From the NCBI RefSeq assembly GCF_034351645.1, contig NZ_CP133782.1:4283001-4347000 (forward strand): a DNA stretch of 64,000 bases, read 5' to 3'. Under the pieces are notes generated by a model. That model made no database searches. It saw nothing but the letters and a program-made list of their open reading frames with translations, and had not been told where the DNA came from. Numbering within the stretch: position 1 is the stretch's first letter; the number at the start of each line of letters is the position of its first letter. Below are positions 34,291 to 43,889 of this stretch, piece after piece. Position numbers and translations under genes: made by a program. The stretch is from Pseudomonas sp. DC1.2 (GTDB lineage Bacteria; Pseudomonadota; Gammaproteobacteria; Pseudomonadales; Pseudomonadaceae).

Positions 34291-35196
34291 ATGGATCGTC
34301 TACAAGCAATGCGCGTGTTCATCACGGTGTTGGACCTCGGCAGCCAGTCGGCAGCGGCTGACCACCTGGACCTGTCGCGACCCGTGGTGTCGCGCTATCT
34401 GGCGGAGCTGGAAGACTGGGTCGGCGCACGCCTGATGCACCGCACCACTCGCAAGTTGAGCCTGACCGCTGCTGGCAGCGAGATTCTGCCGAGGTGCCGG
34501 CAGATGCTCGACCTGTCCACCGACATGCAGGCCGCTGTCAGCGAACCGGACGACGCACCGCGCGGGTTACTGCGGATCAGCGTCAGCACGTCGTTCGGCC
34601 AGGCGCAATTCGCGCAGGCGATGGCGGTGTATGTCAAACACTACCCCGGCGTCAGTATCGACCTGCAAATGCTCGACCGCACGGTGAACCTGGTGGACGA
34701 ACGCATCGACCTGGCGATTCGTACCAGCAATGACCTGGACCCAAATCTCATCGCCCGGCGCCTGACGGTCTGCCGCTCGGTGATCTGCGCCTCACCTGCT
34801 TACCTGCGCGAGCACCCGACGCCGCTGCGCGTCGAAGACTTGAGCCAGCACAATTGCCTGACCCACTCCTACTTCGGCAAAAGCCTCTGGCATTTTGAGC
34901 AGGACGGCGAGCAGGTCTCAGTGCCCGTGCAGGGCAACATCAGCGCCAACGAAGCCAGCACCCTGTTGCGCACAGCGATTGCCGGCGCCGGGGTGGCCAT
35001 GCTGCCGTCTTACCAGGCAGGCGTACACATTCACAGCGGCGAACTGATCCGTCTGCTCGCCCATGCAGAACCCCGGCAGATGAACATGTACGCGGTATAC
35101 GCCTCACGCAAGCACATGCCGGCCACGATGCGCAGCATGCTGGATTTCCTGGTCCTCAGGTTCCCCGAAGAGCCGGCATGGGATGCAGGCTTATAA
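34291..35196 (+). CDS. LysR-family transcriptional regulator
   Basis: A 301-residue regulator with N-terminal helix-turn-helix (SQSAAADHLDLSRPVVSRYLAELEDWVGARL, about 17-47) and a C-terminal effector domain of the CrgA/PA0477 kind. It is divergent from the exported metallo-beta-lactamase-fold gene, 114 bases away, and probably controls it. The inducer is unknown. Confidence 0.85.
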   Translation: MDRLQAMRVFITVLDLGSQSAAADHLDLSRPVVSRYLAELEDWVGARLMHRTTRKLSLTAAGSEILPRCRQMLDLSTDMQAAVSEPDDAPRGLLRISVSTSFGQAQFAQAMAVYVKHYPGVSIDLQMLDRTVNLVDERIDLAIRTSNDLDPNLIARRLTVCRSVICASPAYLREHPTPLRVEDLSQHNCLTHSYFGKSLWHFEQDGEQVSVPVQGNISANEASTLLRTAIAGAGVAMLPSYQAGVHIHSGELIRLLAHAEPRQMNMYAVYASRKHMPATMRSMLDFLVLRFPEEPAWDAGL

Positions 35197-35204
35197 CCAC
35201 CAAA

Positions 35205-35235
35205 GCAGAGGCGAGGGCTTGCCCGCGAGGGCGAT
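35205..35235. repeat. REP element
   Basis: GGCGAGGGCTTGCCCGCGAG is a REP unit just after the LysR stop codon; no hairpin terminator other than this is seen. Confidence 0.6.
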
Positions 35236-35391
35236 CTATCAGTCACCTGAATTGTCGCCAAGTAGCCTAAAAATGGCCATCAGCGCTCTGAATACTGCGC
35301 TACATGCAACACCTGGGGTGCTGGCAACTCACAGGGACTGACCTATGCTGAACAGTAAGTACCCAAGGGTATTCGTTCAGAGGTCAACGCC

Positions 35392-35568
35392 ATGAACATC
35401 AAAACAAGAAGATACCTCGCCATTTTCATCACCTGCGCGGCCACGCTGGCACTGTATGGCACCGCCGCTTGGCGCGTGGAGCAGCTGCGACAACTGCCCC
35501 GTGAATACGCGAGCTGCAACTTTGAACACTGCTTGCCACACAGCGGGACATTCAGCGCACTGCGCTAA
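35392..35568 (+). CDS. 58-residue single-span membrane peptide
   Basis: The frame from ATG 35392 to TAA 35568 codes for a 58-residue peptide. AGAGG stands nine bases before the ATG. After a basic start (MNIKTRR) residues about 8-26 form one apolar helix (YLAIFITCAATLALYGTAA), then a charged segment (WRVEQLRQLPREY) and a tail with two cysteines (Cys42 and Cys47, in CNFEHC). The layout is that of an inner-membrane peptide with a periplasmic tail. I do not recognise a function. It lies convergent to pobR, ten bases away. Confidence 0.55.
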   Translation: MNIKTRRYLAIFITCAATLALYGTAAWRVEQLRQLPREYASCNFEHCLPHSGTFSALR

Positions 35569-35577
35569 CGCCGCGCG

Positions 35578-36477
35578 TCAGGCCCCGTTATTGTCCTGAT
35601 CGACTTTCAAGCGATCACGGAATGCCTTGGGCGAAATCCCCACACGACGACGAAACAGCCGCGTGAAGTTTGTCGGATCGGAGAACCCCAACACGTCAGA
35701 CATTTCATAGATCGTCATGCTGGTGTAGGTCAGCAGTCGTTTGGCTTCCAGCAATTGCCGTTCATGCATGATCTGCAACGCCGGCTGCCCCGCCAGCTCA
35801 CGGCAGGTGCCGTTCAGGTGCGACACGGAAATCCCCAGCCGATGCGCCAGGTCTTCCACCTTCACATGCTGGCGATAGGTCTCTTCCACCAACTGAATAA
35901 AACCATTGAGGTATTCGCGCGCACGCTGCGGACGCTGGCTGGCGTTACGGCGCGAAATGACCTGGCGACTCACCCAGACCATGATCACGCTGACCAGCGA
36001 ATGCATGAGCATTTCGCGCGCCGGTTGATGGCCGGTGTATTCGTTTTGCAGGGCTGAAAACAAGCTGTTGAGGTATTCGCTGTCCTTGCCCGCCGGATAA
36101 CTTTCGGCCTGCGCCAGGGCATGCACGGTGTTGCCCAGTTGTGCTTGCAGGTGCTTCACCAGTGGCGCGGCGAGGGTCACCACGAAACCTTCGACGTCTT
36201 CGCAAAACCGATAACCATGCACCGAGAGCGGCGGCAGAATCAGGATGGCCGGCTCTGTCAGTTGCGTAGAGTGGCCCTCGATTTCAAGCGCGGCCTGGCC
36301 CTTGAAGACGAAAAGCAACTGGCAGAGGTCGGCGTGGCGGTGGGGTTTGATTTCCCATTGATGTTCGCGGCTGCGAGTGGAAATCGCTTCACAGTGCAGC
36401 AAGTCAGGGGTCGGCCAATCCAGGCTTTCACCGTAAAGCTTGAACACCGGTATCGAAGGCAGGGCGGGCTTGTTCAT
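35578..36477 (-). CDS. pobR: AraC-family activator of 4-hydroxybenzoate hydroxylase (PobR)
   Basis: A 299-residue regulator. The N-terminal cupin (about 20-130) has IKPHRHADLCQLLFVFKG. The C-terminal helix-turn-helix pair (about 195-290) reads LAHRLGISVSHLNGTCRELAG and MSDVLGFSDPTNFTRLFRRRVG. It is divergent from pobA and would activate it in the presence of 4-hydroxybenzoate, as AraC-type PobR does in Pseudomonas. I chose ATG 36477 (MNKPALPSIPVFKLYGE), the usual family start. The 178-base gap to pobA holds the shared control region. Confidence 0.85.
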   Translation of the reverse strand: MNKPALPSIPVFKLYGESLDWPTPDLLHCEAISTRSREHQWEIKPHRHADLCQLLFVFKGQAALEIEGHSTQLTEPAILILPPLSVHGYRFCEDVEGFVVTLAAPLVKHLQAQLGNTVHALAQAESYPAGKDSEYLNSLFSALQNEYTGHQPAREMLMHSLVSVIMVWVSRQVISRRNASQRPQRAREYLNGFIQLVEETYRQHVKVEDLAHRLGISVSHLNGTCRELAGQPALQIMHERQLLEAKRLLTYTSMTIYEMSDVLGFSDPTNFTRLFRRRVGISPKAFRDRLKVDQDNNGA

Positions 36478-36634
36478 CACGTCAATCCAGGCCTCGGGGT
36501 CAGCGGGCGATAATCGCACCGATTGGCAGAATGTACAGGTATCGGCTCAGTTTTCACCTTCAATTGACCGACTCGCAAGAGAAAAATGCAAGCACTCGAT
36601 CCATAAAAATTATTCACCGGCTCTGGCCCTGTGA

Positions 36635-37849
<1,215 letters not shown>

Positions 37850-37866
37850 CGTCCTATCGACTTACA

Positions 37867-37919
37867 CTGCGGGCATTCCCCGCCCGCCTTGCGTGTTGCG
37901 GGCGCCTCACTGCCCGCAG
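37867..37919 (+). promoter_or_regulatory. alternating GCGGGC/GCCCGC repeats in the MFS leader
   Basis: Four 6-base blocks alternate: GCGGGC 37869, GCCCGC 37882, GCGGGC 37898, GCCCGC 37912. Blocks 1-2 and 3-4 can pair, or alternatively 1-4 and 2-3. The fourth block touches the AGGG ribosome site of the MFS gene. It may be a terminator for pobA, an attenuator, or a translation switch. Confidence 0.4.
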
Positions 37920-37929
37920 GGTTTCTCAC

Positions 37930-39447
37930 GTGACCAACCTGAATCAGCCTGAAACACCCAAGCCGGCCATTCGCAGCGTACTGATCGCCTTGATGCTGGC
38001 GATCTTTCTCGGCGCACTGGACCAGACCATCGTCGCCGTGTCGATGCCGGCCATCTCTGCGCAGTTCAAGGACGTCAGCCTGCTGGCCTGGGTGATTTCC
38101 GGCTATATGGTGGCAATGACCGTAGCGGTGCCGATCTACGGCAAGCTCGGCGACTTGTACGGCCGGCGCAAGCTGATGCTGTTCGGCATGGGGTTGTTCA
38201 CGCTGGCGTCGTTGTTCTGCGGCATGGCCCAGAGCATGGAGCAACTGGTACTGGCGCGGATCATTCAGGGCATCGGCGCCGGCGGGATGATTTCGGTCAG
38301 CCAGGCAATCATCGGTGACATCGTGCCGCCAAGGGAACGCGGTCGCTATCAGGGTTACTTCAGCAGCATGTACGCGGTCGCTAGTGTGGCGGGCCCGGTG
38401 CTGGGGGGTTACATGACCGAATACCTGTCCTGGCGCTGGGTGTTTTTAATCAACCTGCCACTGGGTCTGGGCGCATGGCTGGTGGCCAATCGCACGTTGG
38501 TAGGCCTGCCCGTGCCGCAGCGAAAACCGGTCATCGATTACCTCGGTACGCTGCTGATGATCATTGGTTTAACCGCATTGTTGCTCGGCATCACACAGGT
38601 GGGCCAAGGCCATTCATGGCGCAGTGCCGACGTGTTGGGGCTACTCGCGGGGGCAGTGCTGCTGCTGGCGATTTTTGTCTGGCATGAGCGACGCGCCCGC
38701 GAACCGTTGCTGCCAATGCACCTGTTCGCTAACCGCGATGCAATTTTTTGCTGGTGTACGATTTTCTTCACCAGTTTCCAAGCCATCTCACTGATCGTAC
38801 TGATGCCATTGCGTTTCCAGAGTGTCACCGGTGCCGGAGCCGACAGCGCCGCGCTGCATCTGTTGCCGCTGGCCATAGGCTTGCCGATTGGCGCGTATTT
38901 CGCCGGACGCCGCACCTCAGTGACCGGGCGCTACAAGCCGATGATCCTGAGCGGTGCGCTGCTGATGCCGCTCTCGATCCTCGGCATGGCGTTCAGTGCG
39001 CCTCAAGCTGTATTACTCAGCAGTCTGTTCATGGTGCTCAGCGGAATCGCATCCGGCATGCAGTTCCCGACCTCATTGGTCGGCACACAAAACTCGGTCG
39101 AGCAGCGAGACATCGGCGTGGCCACCAGCACCACCAACTTGTTCCGCTCGCTGGGTGGTGCGGTCGGCGTTAGCGTGATGTCGGCGCTGTTATTGGCGTT
39201 GTTGCAGGATTCAAGCTTCGCCCACCTCGCGGGCTCAACGATGATCGCCGAGGGCAACTCGGGAAATGTGTTGCTCGACGGCTTGAACGCCACGGCGGGC
39301 GACGCGCAGGACGCTTTGCGCGCCGAACTGCTGCTGACATTTCGGCATTTGCTGCTGGTCAGTGCGGCGGTTTCGCTGTTGGGGCTGGCAGCGGCGATTG
39401 CAATGCCAAACAGGGTATTGCGCGGCCGTGAAGACAAGGCCCGGTAG
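37930..39447 (+). CDS. DHA2-family (EmrB/QacA) MFS drug/H+ antiporter
   Basis: A 505-residue inner-membrane transporter with about fourteen helices. The motif-C-like ALDQTIVAVSMPAI in helix 1 and GKLGDLYGRRKLMLFGM after helix 2 mark the DHA2 family, as does VAGPVLGGYMTEYLSWRWVFLINLP in helix 5. It exports toxic compounds, possibly aromatic acids given its place after pobA. The start is GTG 37930 with AGGG eight bases upstream. The leader carries alternating inverted repeats. Confidence 0.85.
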   Translation: MTNLNQPETPKPAIRSVLIALMLAIFLGALDQTIVAVSMPAISAQFKDVSLLAWVISGYMVAMTVAVPIYGKLGDLYGRRKLMLFGMGLFTLASLFCGMAQSMEQLVLARIIQGIGAGGMISVSQAIIGDIVPPRERGRYQGYFSSMYAVASVAGPVLGGYMTEYLSWRWVFLINLPLGLGAWLVANRTLVGLPVPQRKPVIDYLGTLLMIIGLTALLLGITQVGQGHSWRSADVLGLLAGAVLLLAIFVWHERRAREPLLPMHLFANRDAIFCWCTIFFTSFQAISLIVLMPLRFQSVTGAGADSAALHLLPLAIGLPIGAYFAGRRTSVTGRYKPMILSGALLMPLSILGMAFSAPQAVLLSSLFMVLSGIASGMQFPTSLVGTQNSVEQRDIGVATSTTNLFRSLGGAVGVSVMSALLLALLQDSSFAHLAGSTMIAEGNSGNVLLDGLNATAGDAQDALRAELLLTFRHLLLVSAAVSLLGLAAAIAMPNRVLRGREDKAR

Positions 39448-39495
39448 GGAAAGGAGACGGGGAATCGGCCTTCACGAGCGAGCGATAACCGCGGC

Positions 39496-40347
39496 TCAAG
39501 GGCTGTAATACCCCACGGCCACCAGAAAATGCCCGACCTTCTTCAAGTACGCATGTTTGTCTTCAATTTTGCCGGTCACCGGGTTTTTCCAGCGATAGTC
39601 GTAGTCGCCGTGGTCCTGCTTGGCGATCAACGCCAGAATCGGCTCACCCACCGGCTTGCCTTCCGGGTCCTTGACCTTGCCGAAGTCGGTATTGATCAAC
39701 CGTAAGTTAGTGCCGTGAGCGACGTAGCGCTGGTTATTCAGGTCCACGACGAACACGTACAGATCATCCTGCAAGTAACCGCCCTTTAGAGCATTGACAG
39801 CGTTGAGCGTGCCCTTCTCGTCCTTTGCCAAATCGGCCGCGGCCTTGTTGAGCAGGGCCATCGCCTGCTCCGCCGACGCCCGAGGCAGGTAGTAGCCGAC
39901 CGCCAGAATCCGTTGACCGATGCGCTGGTAGAACACATGTTTACGTTCGACCTTGCCGTCGGCCCAGTTCTGCCAGCGGTATTCAGCCTGCTGAATACCG
40001 CTGGCCTCAGGCACCTTCAAGGCGTCCTCGAAGGTTTTCTGCAAGTCCGGCCCGAGTACCTCGGACACATCACGGCCAATCAACGCTGAAGGAGGCCCAC
40101 CGCTCGCGAGCATCACGCCGTGGGTATCGACCACGAACACGTAGCGGTCCTTGTCGACGAACTCACCTTGACGACTGAAGGCCGCAAAGGCTTTGTCACC
40201 GTTGTCGTGATAGTAGGCCAGGGCTTTTTCCAGCAGGGCTTTGGCGGCAATGCCGTCATCCTTCTGCGCTGTGGTGGCCCCCTGAACCTGCCCCAGACTC
40301 AGCAACAGCGTAGCGCCGAGCAAGGCTATCTTGTGTACAAACCCCAT
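39496..40347 (-). CDS. periplasmic double-Cache (single-Cache type 2) protein
   Basis: A 283-residue exported protein. After a signal peptide (residues 1-23, ending LGQVQGA) come two Cache-like domains with repeated patterns: DRYVFVVDTHGVMLASGGPPSALIG ... RHVFYQRIGQRILAVGYYLP and DDLYVFVVDLNNQRYVAHG ... HAYLKKVGHFLVAVGYYSP. Cache domains normally sense small molecules at the front of chemoreceptors or kinases; here no membrane helix or signalling domain follows. It may act as a binding partner for a separate receptor. It is convergent with the MFS gene, 48 bases away. Confidence 0.75.
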   Translation of the reverse strand: MGFVHKIALLGATLLLSLGQVQGATTAQKDDGIAAKALLEKALAYYHDNGDKAFAAFSRQGEFVDKDRYVFVVDTHGVMLASGGPPSALIGRDVSEVLGPDLQKTFEDALKVPEASGIQQAEYRWQNWADGKVERKHVFYQRIGQRILAVGYYLPRASAEQAMALLNKAAADLAKDEKGTLNAVNALKGGYLQDDLYVFVVDLNNQRYVAHGTNLRLINTDFGKVKDPEGKPVGEPILALIAKQDHGDYDYRWKNPVTGKIEDKHAYLKKVGHFLVAVGYYSP

Positions 40348-40450
40348 TGCGCATTCCTCGTTCTTATTAGTGTTTCAAGAGCGTAGACGGCTTGGGGATA
40401 TGTACGAATATTCAGCAAATCACAGTGTGTCAGCGCTCAGACGGGCTGTT

Positions 40451-40477
40451 GTGACGAGGGCCCTGAGCCCTCGTCAC
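40451..40477 (-). terminator. hairpin downstream of the coiled-coil membrane protein gene
   Basis: GTGACGAGGGC and GCCCTCGTCAC are perfect 11-base arms around CCTGA, about 10 bases past the stop codon of the minus-strand gene at 40488. Confidence 0.65.
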
Positions 40478-40487
40478 AGGGGCAGGG

Positions 40488-41336
40488 TTATTGCGCGCGG
40501 GTGTTGAGCTGCTGCTGCAAGTTCTGAATCTGCGCCTGAAGGGTATTGATGGTGCGGGTGGTTTGCCCTCGGAAAGCGTCGAACTCGGCGGTATTGGTGG
40601 CGCCCTGAGCGGCGACCGAGCGGTTGTCCTGTTCGCTTTTGAGTACAACTATTTCCTGCTCCAGACGCTCAAGGGCCGCGCTCGGGTTACCTTGTTTCTT
40701 CAGTGCGGCAATGTCGGCGCTAAGGCTTTTCAACTCAGCATCCACTTTGCTGCTGTCGGCCGGGGCGCTTTTCAGCGCGGACAGTTCAGCGCTCAAGGCT
40801 TTGACTTGGGCTTGCAACTGGGTATTGGCCGTCTGCTGCTCAGCGGTCTGAGCCGTCATTTGCGCCAGACGTTTGTCCAGATCGGTGGTCTGGCCGACCA
40901 CACCTTGTTGCTGTTTGCTCTGATCCTGAAGCTTGCTTTCCAATTGCTGAATTTGCAGCTTCAAGGCTTCACTGTCGCTGTTGACGTTGGATTGACTGGC
41001 CACGACCTTGCCGGAAATATCCTGCAAGCGGCCCGCCGCTTCCTCGCTGATCCGCGCAAAACTTTCCTGGGTCGCCACCAGTTGCTGCTCCATCAGCGAA
41101 ATCTGCTGGAAGCTCCACCAGGCCAGGCCTGCGAAGGCGAAAAACAATGCACCGACCAATGCCCACAACGGGCCGGTGCTCGGGCCTTTGACCTTGGCCG
41201 CCGGAACGGCCCGCGGGTGACCGCCGGTACGTTCACGGACAACGGGAAGGGGGGCGAATTCATCGTGATCGAGGCTGTCAGCACGCAGGCTCGGGACATC
41301 GTCGAAGTCGTCGTTGGCATCGTTACGCATGGACAT
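40488..41336 (-). CDS. single-span coiled-coil membrane protein of unknown function
   Basis: A 282-residue protein. Residues 1-50 are acidic and disordered, residues about 56-76 are one membrane helix (LWALVGALFFAFAGLAWWSF), and residues about 80-282 are a long periplasmic coiled coil with dense Gln, Lys, Ala and Leu (QIQQLESKLQDQSKQQQ, IQNLQQQLNTRAQ). It resembles ATPase- or tail-fibre-like coiled coils in composition only. A start at 41330 is also possible. It lies next to the epimerase gene in the conserved block; no function is known to me. Confidence 0.75.
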   Translation of the reverse strand: MSMRNDANDDFDDVPSLRADSLDHDEFAPLPVVRERTGGHPRAVPAAKVKGPSTGPLWALVGALFFAFAGLAWWSFQQISLMEQQLVATQESFARISEEAAGRLQDISGKVVASQSNVNSDSEALKLQIQQLESKLQDQSKQQQGVVGQTTDLDKRLAQMTAQTAEQQTANTQLQAQVKALSAELSALKSAPADSSKVDAELKSLSADIAALKKQGNPSAALERLEQEIVVLKSEQDNRSVAAQGATNTAEFDAFRGQTTRTINTLQAQIQNLQQQLNTRAQ

Positions 41337-41442
41337 TGAGTCAACCTATGTGGAACGCAGTAATGGCTGGATGCGGCGCAGTATAAACCCCACTGCCGCA
41401 TCGATTGACCCTGAACCGGAAACTCGGTTCAGCGCGGATGTT

Positions 41443-42435
41443 TCAACGAATGTCCTGAGCCTTCCACCAGCCGCAGAATTCATCCAGGGCCGCCCAGAGA
41501 CTGACCTTCGGATCGTAGTCCAGATAATGCCGGGCCCGACTGATGTCCAAGGTGAAATTTTTGTTCATTACCTGCATGCCCAACCGCGACAAAGTCGGCT
41601 CCGGGCGCCCAGGCCAGAGCTTGCAGGCGCCCTCGTTGAGCGCCGCCACGCTGTAGGCCAAACCGTAGGATCGGTAGCGCGTGACTTGTGGGACTTCCAT
41701 CTTGCGCATGACGTAATTGACCACATCCCACAGCGGCACCGGCGCGCCGTTACTGATGTTGTAGGCTTTGCCCAACGCAGAGCCGCTGGTCAGCAAGCTG
41801 CTGAGCAAGGCTTCGTTAAGGTTTTGCATGCTGGTGAAATCGACTGTATTCAAGCCATTACCGACGATGGCCAGGCGTCCCTTGCGTTGCATCTTCAGCA
41901 GTCGCGGGAAGATGCTCATATCGCCGGCACCGGTCACAAAACGCGGGCGCAGGGCGATGGTTTCGAGACCGAATTCCTGCGCACCAAAGACTTTTTGCTC
42001 GGCCAGGTATTTGGTGGCGGCGTAAGGGTGTTTAAAGCGCTTGGGCACCTGTTCCTCGGTCAACCCCAGATGATCGCGGCCATCGAAATAGATCGATGGC
42101 GACGACAAGTGAACCAGCCGCCGGACCCGTTGCTTAAGGCACGCCTCGACCACGTTTTCAGTCACTTGGACATTGCCCTGATGAAAATCCTGATAGCGCC
42201 CCCACAAGCCGACGGCGCCAGCGCAATGCACTACGGCGTCGACGTCCAAGCACAGATCGCGCGCCAATTGCGGGTCGCTCAAGTCACCCTGAATGAATTC
42301 GGCGCCACGGCGCACCAAATGCTCGACGCCTTCGGCCCGGCGCCCGTTGACCCGCACGTCCAGGCCCTGCTCCAGGGCGAAACGCGCAAAGCGTCCACCA
42401 ATGAAGCCGCTCGCGCCGGTGACCAGAATTTTCAT
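41443..42435 (-). CDS. NAD-dependent epimerase/dehydratase family (extended SDR)
   Basis: A 330-residue Rossmann enzyme. The dinucleotide motif is TGASGFIGGRF (residues 6-16) and the catalytic pair is in HPYAATKYLAEQ (Tyr138-x3-Lys142 by position). Ser in VHLSSPSIYF completes the triad. It resembles 3-beta-hydroxysteroid dehydrogenase/isomerase-like epimerases (PA4361-like by order). The substrate is unknown. Confidence 0.85.
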   Translation of the reverse strand: MKILVTGASGFIGGRFARFALEQGLDVRVNGRRAEGVEHLVRRGAEFIQGDLSDPQLARDLCLDVDAVVHCAGAVGLWGRYQDFHQGNVQVTENVVEACLKQRVRRLVHLSSPSIYFDGRDHLGLTEEQVPKRFKHPYAATKYLAEQKVFGAQEFGLETIALRPRFVTGAGDMSIFPRLLKMQRKGRLAIVGNGLNTVDFTSMQNLNEALLSSLLTSGSALGKAYNISNGAPVPLWDVVNYVMRKMEVPQVTRYRSYGLAYSVAALNEGACKLWPGRPEPTLSRLGMQVMNKNFTLDISRARHYLDYDPKVSLWAALDEFCGWWKAQDIR

Positions 42436-42490
42436 GTAGAGCTCCGATGTCTTTTCGTTTTGCCTAATGCGTAAGTCTTGACGCTACCCG

Positions 42491-43384
42491 TCAGTCCAAC
42501 GGCACCAGCCATTGCTTCGACGCGCGCACCAATTGGTCCGTGAGTGAACCCAGCAGTTGACCGCCATTGCGCCAATGATGCCAGTACAGCGGAACATCGA
42601 TGGGCTTATCTGGCAAAAGCTCCACCAAAACTCCGCGCACCAGTTGCTCGCGTACCTGGAGTTCCGGCACCAAGCCCCATCCCAGCCCCGCTTCCGTGAG
42701 ACGGATAAAGCCTTCGGACGAAGGGCATAAATGGTGTTCGAAACCGCCCTCCACGCCTAAGGATGCCAGGTAGCGATGCTGTAAGAAGTCGTCCGGGCCA
42801 AACACCAGCGCTGGGGTTCGCGACAACAATCCGGCCTGTACACCCGCGGGAAAGTGTCGGGCAATGAACGCTGGACTGGCCAACGCACGGTAACGCATGG
42901 CGCCCAACAGAACACTGCGGGCCCCTGCCACTGGCCGCTCGCTCGCACACACGCACGCCGCTACTTCACCCGCGCGCATGCGCTTGAGGCCCACGGTCTG
43001 GTCTTCGACGATCAGGTCCAGCAGCACGTGTTGCTCGGCACAAAACTCGCCCACCGCTCCGGCCCACCAGGTGGCGAGGCTGTCGGCATTGAGAGCGATG
43101 CGCAGACGCTCCGGCAGCCCTTCTTCATCCAGCGCCGGCACCAGCGTCTGTAAATCCCGCTCCAGCAGACGCACCTGCTGTACATGGTTAAGCAAGCGCC
43201 GCCCAATATCGGTCGGCGCTGGGGGGGTGACCCGCACTAACACCGGTTGGCCGACCCGTGCTTCGAGCAGTTTGATCCGTTGGGAAATGGCCGATTGCGA
43301 CAAACCCAGGACCTGCGCGGCGCGTTCAAAACCCGCCTGTTCGACCACGGCCGCCAAGGCAGAAAGCAATTTATAGTCGAACAT
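42491..43384 (-). CDS. argP: LysR-family regulator ArgP (IciA)
   Basis: A 297-residue regulator. The start MFDYKLLSALAAVVEQAGFERAAQVLGLSQSAISQRIK is characteristic of ArgP, which controls arginine or lysine export and is governed by these amino acids. ATG 43384 is the family start. It is divergent from the ACT-domain gene and the LysE/ArgO-type exporter that it most likely activates. Confidence 0.88.
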   Translation of the reverse strand: MFDYKLLSALAAVVEQAGFERAAQVLGLSQSAISQRIKLLEARVGQPVLVRVTPPAPTDIGRRLLNHVQQVRLLERDLQTLVPALDEEGLPERLRIALNADSLATWWAGAVGEFCAEQHVLLDLIVEDQTVGLKRMRAGEVAACVCASERPVAGARSVLLGAMRYRALASPAFIARHFPAGVQAGLLSRTPALVFGPDDFLQHRYLASLGVEGGFEHHLCPSSEGFIRLTEAGLGWGLVPELQVREQLVRGVLVELLPDKPIDVPLYWHHWRNGGQLLGSLTDQLVRASKQWLVPLD

Positions 43385-43480
43385 CAGTTTTCCTAATGAG
43401 CGATCAGCAATATTGGTTTTTCTTATACAGCCTCCCAACGGAGAATGGCCAGCAAGAACTCTTGAATCAGGAACACTGAC

Positions 43481-43882
43481 ATGGCTGGCGAAACTTCATT
43501 GGCAACCTTGCTGCGCAGCATGAGCCCGCAACTCAACGACGGCGAATACGTGTTCTGTACTGTGCGCGACGGGCAATTACCGGCAGGGTTGGAACTGGTC
43601 GGCAGCTTCCGCGAGCAGGAGGGCCTGACGGTCATTCTCCAACGTAGCCACGCACAAAAGGCCGGCTTGAGCTTCGACTACGTCGCCGCGTGGATCACCT
43701 TGAACGTGCATTCAGCCCTGGAAGCCGTCGGCCTGACTGCCGCGTTCGCCACGGCACTGGGTAAAGCCGGCATTAGCTGCAACGTGATTGCCGGTTACTA
43801 CCACGACCACTTATTCGTCGGACAAGCCGACGCTGAACGCGCCATGCAGGTACTGCGGGAGCTCGCAGCCAACGCGGAGTAA
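43481..43882 (+). CDS. ACT-domain protein
   Basis: A 133-residue protein with two ACT-like halves (about 10-60 and 70-130), including FDYVAAWITLNVHSALEAVGLTAAFATALGKAGISCNVIAGYYHDHLFV. ACT domains bind amino acids. Lying between argP and a LysE-type exporter, eight bases before the latter, it may sense arginine or lysine levels. The conserved order argP, ACT protein, exporter, sodB matches the PA4363-PA4366 block. Confidence 0.8.
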   Translation: MAGETSLATLLRSMSPQLNDGEYVFCTVRDGQLPAGLELVGSFREQEGLTVILQRSHAQKAGLSFDYVAAWITLNVHSALEAVGLTAAFATALGKAGISCNVIAGYYHDHLFVGQADAERAMQVLRELAANAE

Positions 43883-43889
43883 ACATCGT

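Noticed and set aside
37867..37919. Reading the GCGGGC/GCCCGC blocks as a REP or CRISPR-like array
   Set aside because: There are only four 6-base blocks with unequal spacing and no flanking REP tail or spacer pattern; an RNA structure is the simpler reading.
40620..41000. Gln/Ala-rich low-complexity stretch as a DNA repeat
   Set aside because: The repetition comes from the heptad pattern of the coiled-coil protein coded there; the DNA itself has no regular repeat unit.
41314..42474. 386-codon plus-strand open frame
   Set aside because: Antisense to the SDR epimerase gene with clear Rossmann and catalytic motifs; composition of the shadow frame is typical of GC-rich antisense.
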